A DNA stretch of 64,000 nt, from NCBI RefSeq assembly GCF_029784155.1, contig NC_073692.1, positions 417,380,352 through 417,444,351 on the forward strand. Reading direction: 5' to 3'. Under the pieces are notes generated by a model, which was given only the letters and a program-made list of their open reading frames with translations, made no database searches and was not told the DNA's origin. Positions 62,233 through 64,000 of the stretch are shown piece by piece (the first letter of the stretch is position 1; every line of letters starts with the position of its first letter). Source of the DNA: Uranotaenia lowii (taxonomy: Eukaryota > Arthropoda > Insecta > Diptera > Culicidae). The translations under genes and the position numbers were made by a program.

Positions 62233-62293
62233 TTAATTCATAGATATCCAAGCACACAGGCCAGCAAACTGAGAAAACCGAAAAAACCGGGAG

Positions 62294-63187
62294 TTTATTG
62301 TTTATTGTTTAAAACATCAACGAATCACATGTTGATCCTAATGACTACACTATAACTAACAAATTAAATTAAAATCAACATAAAACTAAAGAATACTAGA
62401 TACACTTTAAATTTTTCTTCGGAATAAGTTCCTTGAGACGTCGAAGTCGAAATGTTCGGAAAACCGATTAAAAGTTTTTAGAATGCCGATGAAAGCGCTG
62501 TTTGCCCCGTAATTGTTCAGGCGAATAGGTACGTAGAGCTGCAGGTTCTGGTTTCGTAATCCTCGTGGTCGTACGCTGAGAGGTATGGCCTCCAACAGTT
62601 CGGGGTAGTCGATTCTAGATGTTAGAAGGTCCGCTACAACTGGAGCACGTGTAGCATTTCGGCGTACTTGAAGCCTATGAGACGGCAGCGGTTATCATAG
62701 CATGGTAAACGAAACGGATCTTGCCAGTTTAGGTGTCATAGAGCGTACCGCAAGAAACGCTGCTGAATAGCCTCGATTCTTTCAACTCCATTCTGGTAGA
62801 AAGGGCACCAAACAGCTAAAGCGTACTCGAGAATAGAACGAACTATGCAACAATAAAGACCTTTCAGGCAATATACGTCTTCGAAATCTTTGGCCATACG
62901 AAACGAGAATCCAAGGCTTCGAGAAGCTTTGTCGACAACATAGTTCGTATGAGTCTTGAACTCCAGCCGTCGGTCGAGAATAACGCCCAGATCGTTGATA
63001 TGGTCCACGCGGATGATGGTTTGGTCTCCGAGGATGTACTCTGCATGAAGTGGATGTCGCTAACGGGTAAACGAAATTACCGAGCATTTACTGCGGTTCA
63101 AGGGCAAGCAATTGATATCGCACCAGTGAGCAAAAGCGGTGAATTACAGTTGCAGGAAGTTGATGTCATCTTGGCCGTATTTTGAAT
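62294..63187 (-). pseudogene. 5'-truncated Jockey-like non-LTR retrotransposon, RT C-terminus
   Basis: The minus strand reads, with frame breaks and two stops, the end of a Jockey-type RT: DINFLQL..WCDINCLPLNRSKCSV, then HINDLGVILDRRLEFKTH, SILEYALAVWCPFYQNGVER and IEAIQQRFLRYAL. A frame change follows, then NWQDPFRLPCYD, LLTSRIDYPELLEAIP and SVRPRGLRN, and finally FDFDVSRNLFRRKI with a stop near 62409. A 3' UTR of about 100 bases ends in AAACAATAAACAATAAA at 62294-62311. The catalytic YADD box lies upstream and is lost. Typical 5' truncation of a LINE; inactive. Confidence 0.8.
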
Positions 63188-64000
63188 TAAATGTAGAAAT
63201 TAATTTTAAATTGATATATGTATCTAATTTGTGCCATTAGCGGTACTGGCCGGCTTACATCCATAAAATGAGTTGAACAATAATTCCGTTTAAAGGCAAC
63301 GAATCAAGGTGTCTGCTCTCTGACCTTGCATGATAACCATCATCGAGTTCACTGATCACCCCATCAAGTGGTTCACCGATCATCCAATACTCAGCTCCCT
63401 GTATCGTTTCATGACTAAATGCTTTGTTAACATGGCAATTACCCATAGCAATGCCAGGATAAACCTGCGATAAACATCTCCATATTTCCGAAAATCATGC
63501 GCGCGATTCCAAACACAAAACCACAATTGGAAAATAATTGTAGTGCAAGTCAAACAGCCAGAGCCTCGCACTCATGAAACGGATCGTCGTCCCGCGGTAA
63601 TCGAGAATTTGCTTACATATTTCGGGGAGCTTTCAGTCGAACGCGCCCTCGATTGACCACTCCGGTTGATTTATTGCGCTTCGCTTACACATCGGGGGCT
63701 TTCGCGGGAACGATTCCGGATTGTTTATTTTTTCGTATCGTATTGTATCCCTCATTCAACCGACCACCCATCCCCAAACCCGACCCGACCACAACCATTC
63801 TTGAATGGATATTTCAATAACCTCTGGTCAAGTGTTGTGTGTGGATCGAGAAAACAAAAAAGGAATCGGTACAATCCCACGCGAAGCCTTCCGGTCGAAT
63901 CGCATGAGTGATTTATCAATAATTCAAAAAATGCAAATAAAAACAGTGCCACCCTCGAGGGAATTGCTCAAATGAGCGTAAAACAGACACACTGAATCGA
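63188..64000. other. Unassigned, GC-richer stretch at the window edge
   Basis: No gene is supported. 63590-63740 holds an imperfect direct repeat (TTGCTTACATATTTCGGGG and TCGCTTACACATCGGGGG, about 80 bp apart). Frames of 63-81 codons overlap on both strands and are unrecognised. It may be unique intron or promoter DNA of a gene beyond the window. Confidence 0.3.

Overview
The window reads as repeat-dense, AT-rich, non-coding chromosomal DNA from an insect, most probably a mosquito (Culicidae) or related dipteran. The basis is the mix of mobile elements: Helitrons with TCTATATATATAAAA-type starts, TTAA-flanked MITEs, TA-flanked and hAT-type non-autonomous elements, an RTE-type retrotransposon, Penelope fragments, a Jockey-like 3' end and tRNA-derived SINEs. 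No complete host gene is present. Most open frames in the window are chance frames, or frames opened by microsatellites.

Layout. 1.6-6.7 kb: a 543-bp tandem duplication; its left copy was split by a 4.0-kb Helitron, which was then entered by a second Helitron, and its right copy preserves the empty site. 10.4-12.15 kb: a huge 9-bp satellite. 12.6-13.1 kb: a GC-rich promoter-like segment ending in a likely first coding exon with a strong splice donor. 14.2-18.2 kb: one copy of a 1.4-kb repeat (the other is at 56.8-58.2 kb), split by a TA-flanked element that itself holds a pogo-like element. 21-27.4 kb: an interspersed foldback-like family, Penelope fragments in head-to-head array and a sliver of RTE. 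27.8-28.6 kb: a MITE. 31-33.1 kb: a strongly strand-asymmetric stretch, then a TATA/initiator promoter candidate followed by 75-bp tandem repeats. 33.7-35.2 kb: a foldback minisatellite built on GGCCGAATGG. 35.9-37.4 kb: two TTAA MITEs head to head, making a 1.5-kb palindrome. 37.6-40.2 kb: a TIR element full of short palindromes. 43-45.4 kb: a MITE, a G-rich tract and a Rad23-like pseudogene. 48.06-49.29 kb: a seemingly perfect 7-bp satellite. 53-56.3 kb: an almost intact RTE element with one stop and one frameshift. 59.3-63.2 kb: a possible coding exon with a membrane helix, a hAT MITE with perfect target duplication, a third TTAA MITE and a 5'-truncated Jockey-like element.

I see no operon-like or defence-like system. 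The strongest content is structural: two insertions can be dated and delimited against paralogous empty sites inside this same window, and several long inverted repeats could yield double-stranded RNA if transcribed. The window may lie in a large intron or a gene-poor region; the 13.06-kb exon on the plus strand and the 59.3-kb exon on the minus strand are the only plausible pieces of living host genes. Homology statements are by eye; no alignment or database search was run.
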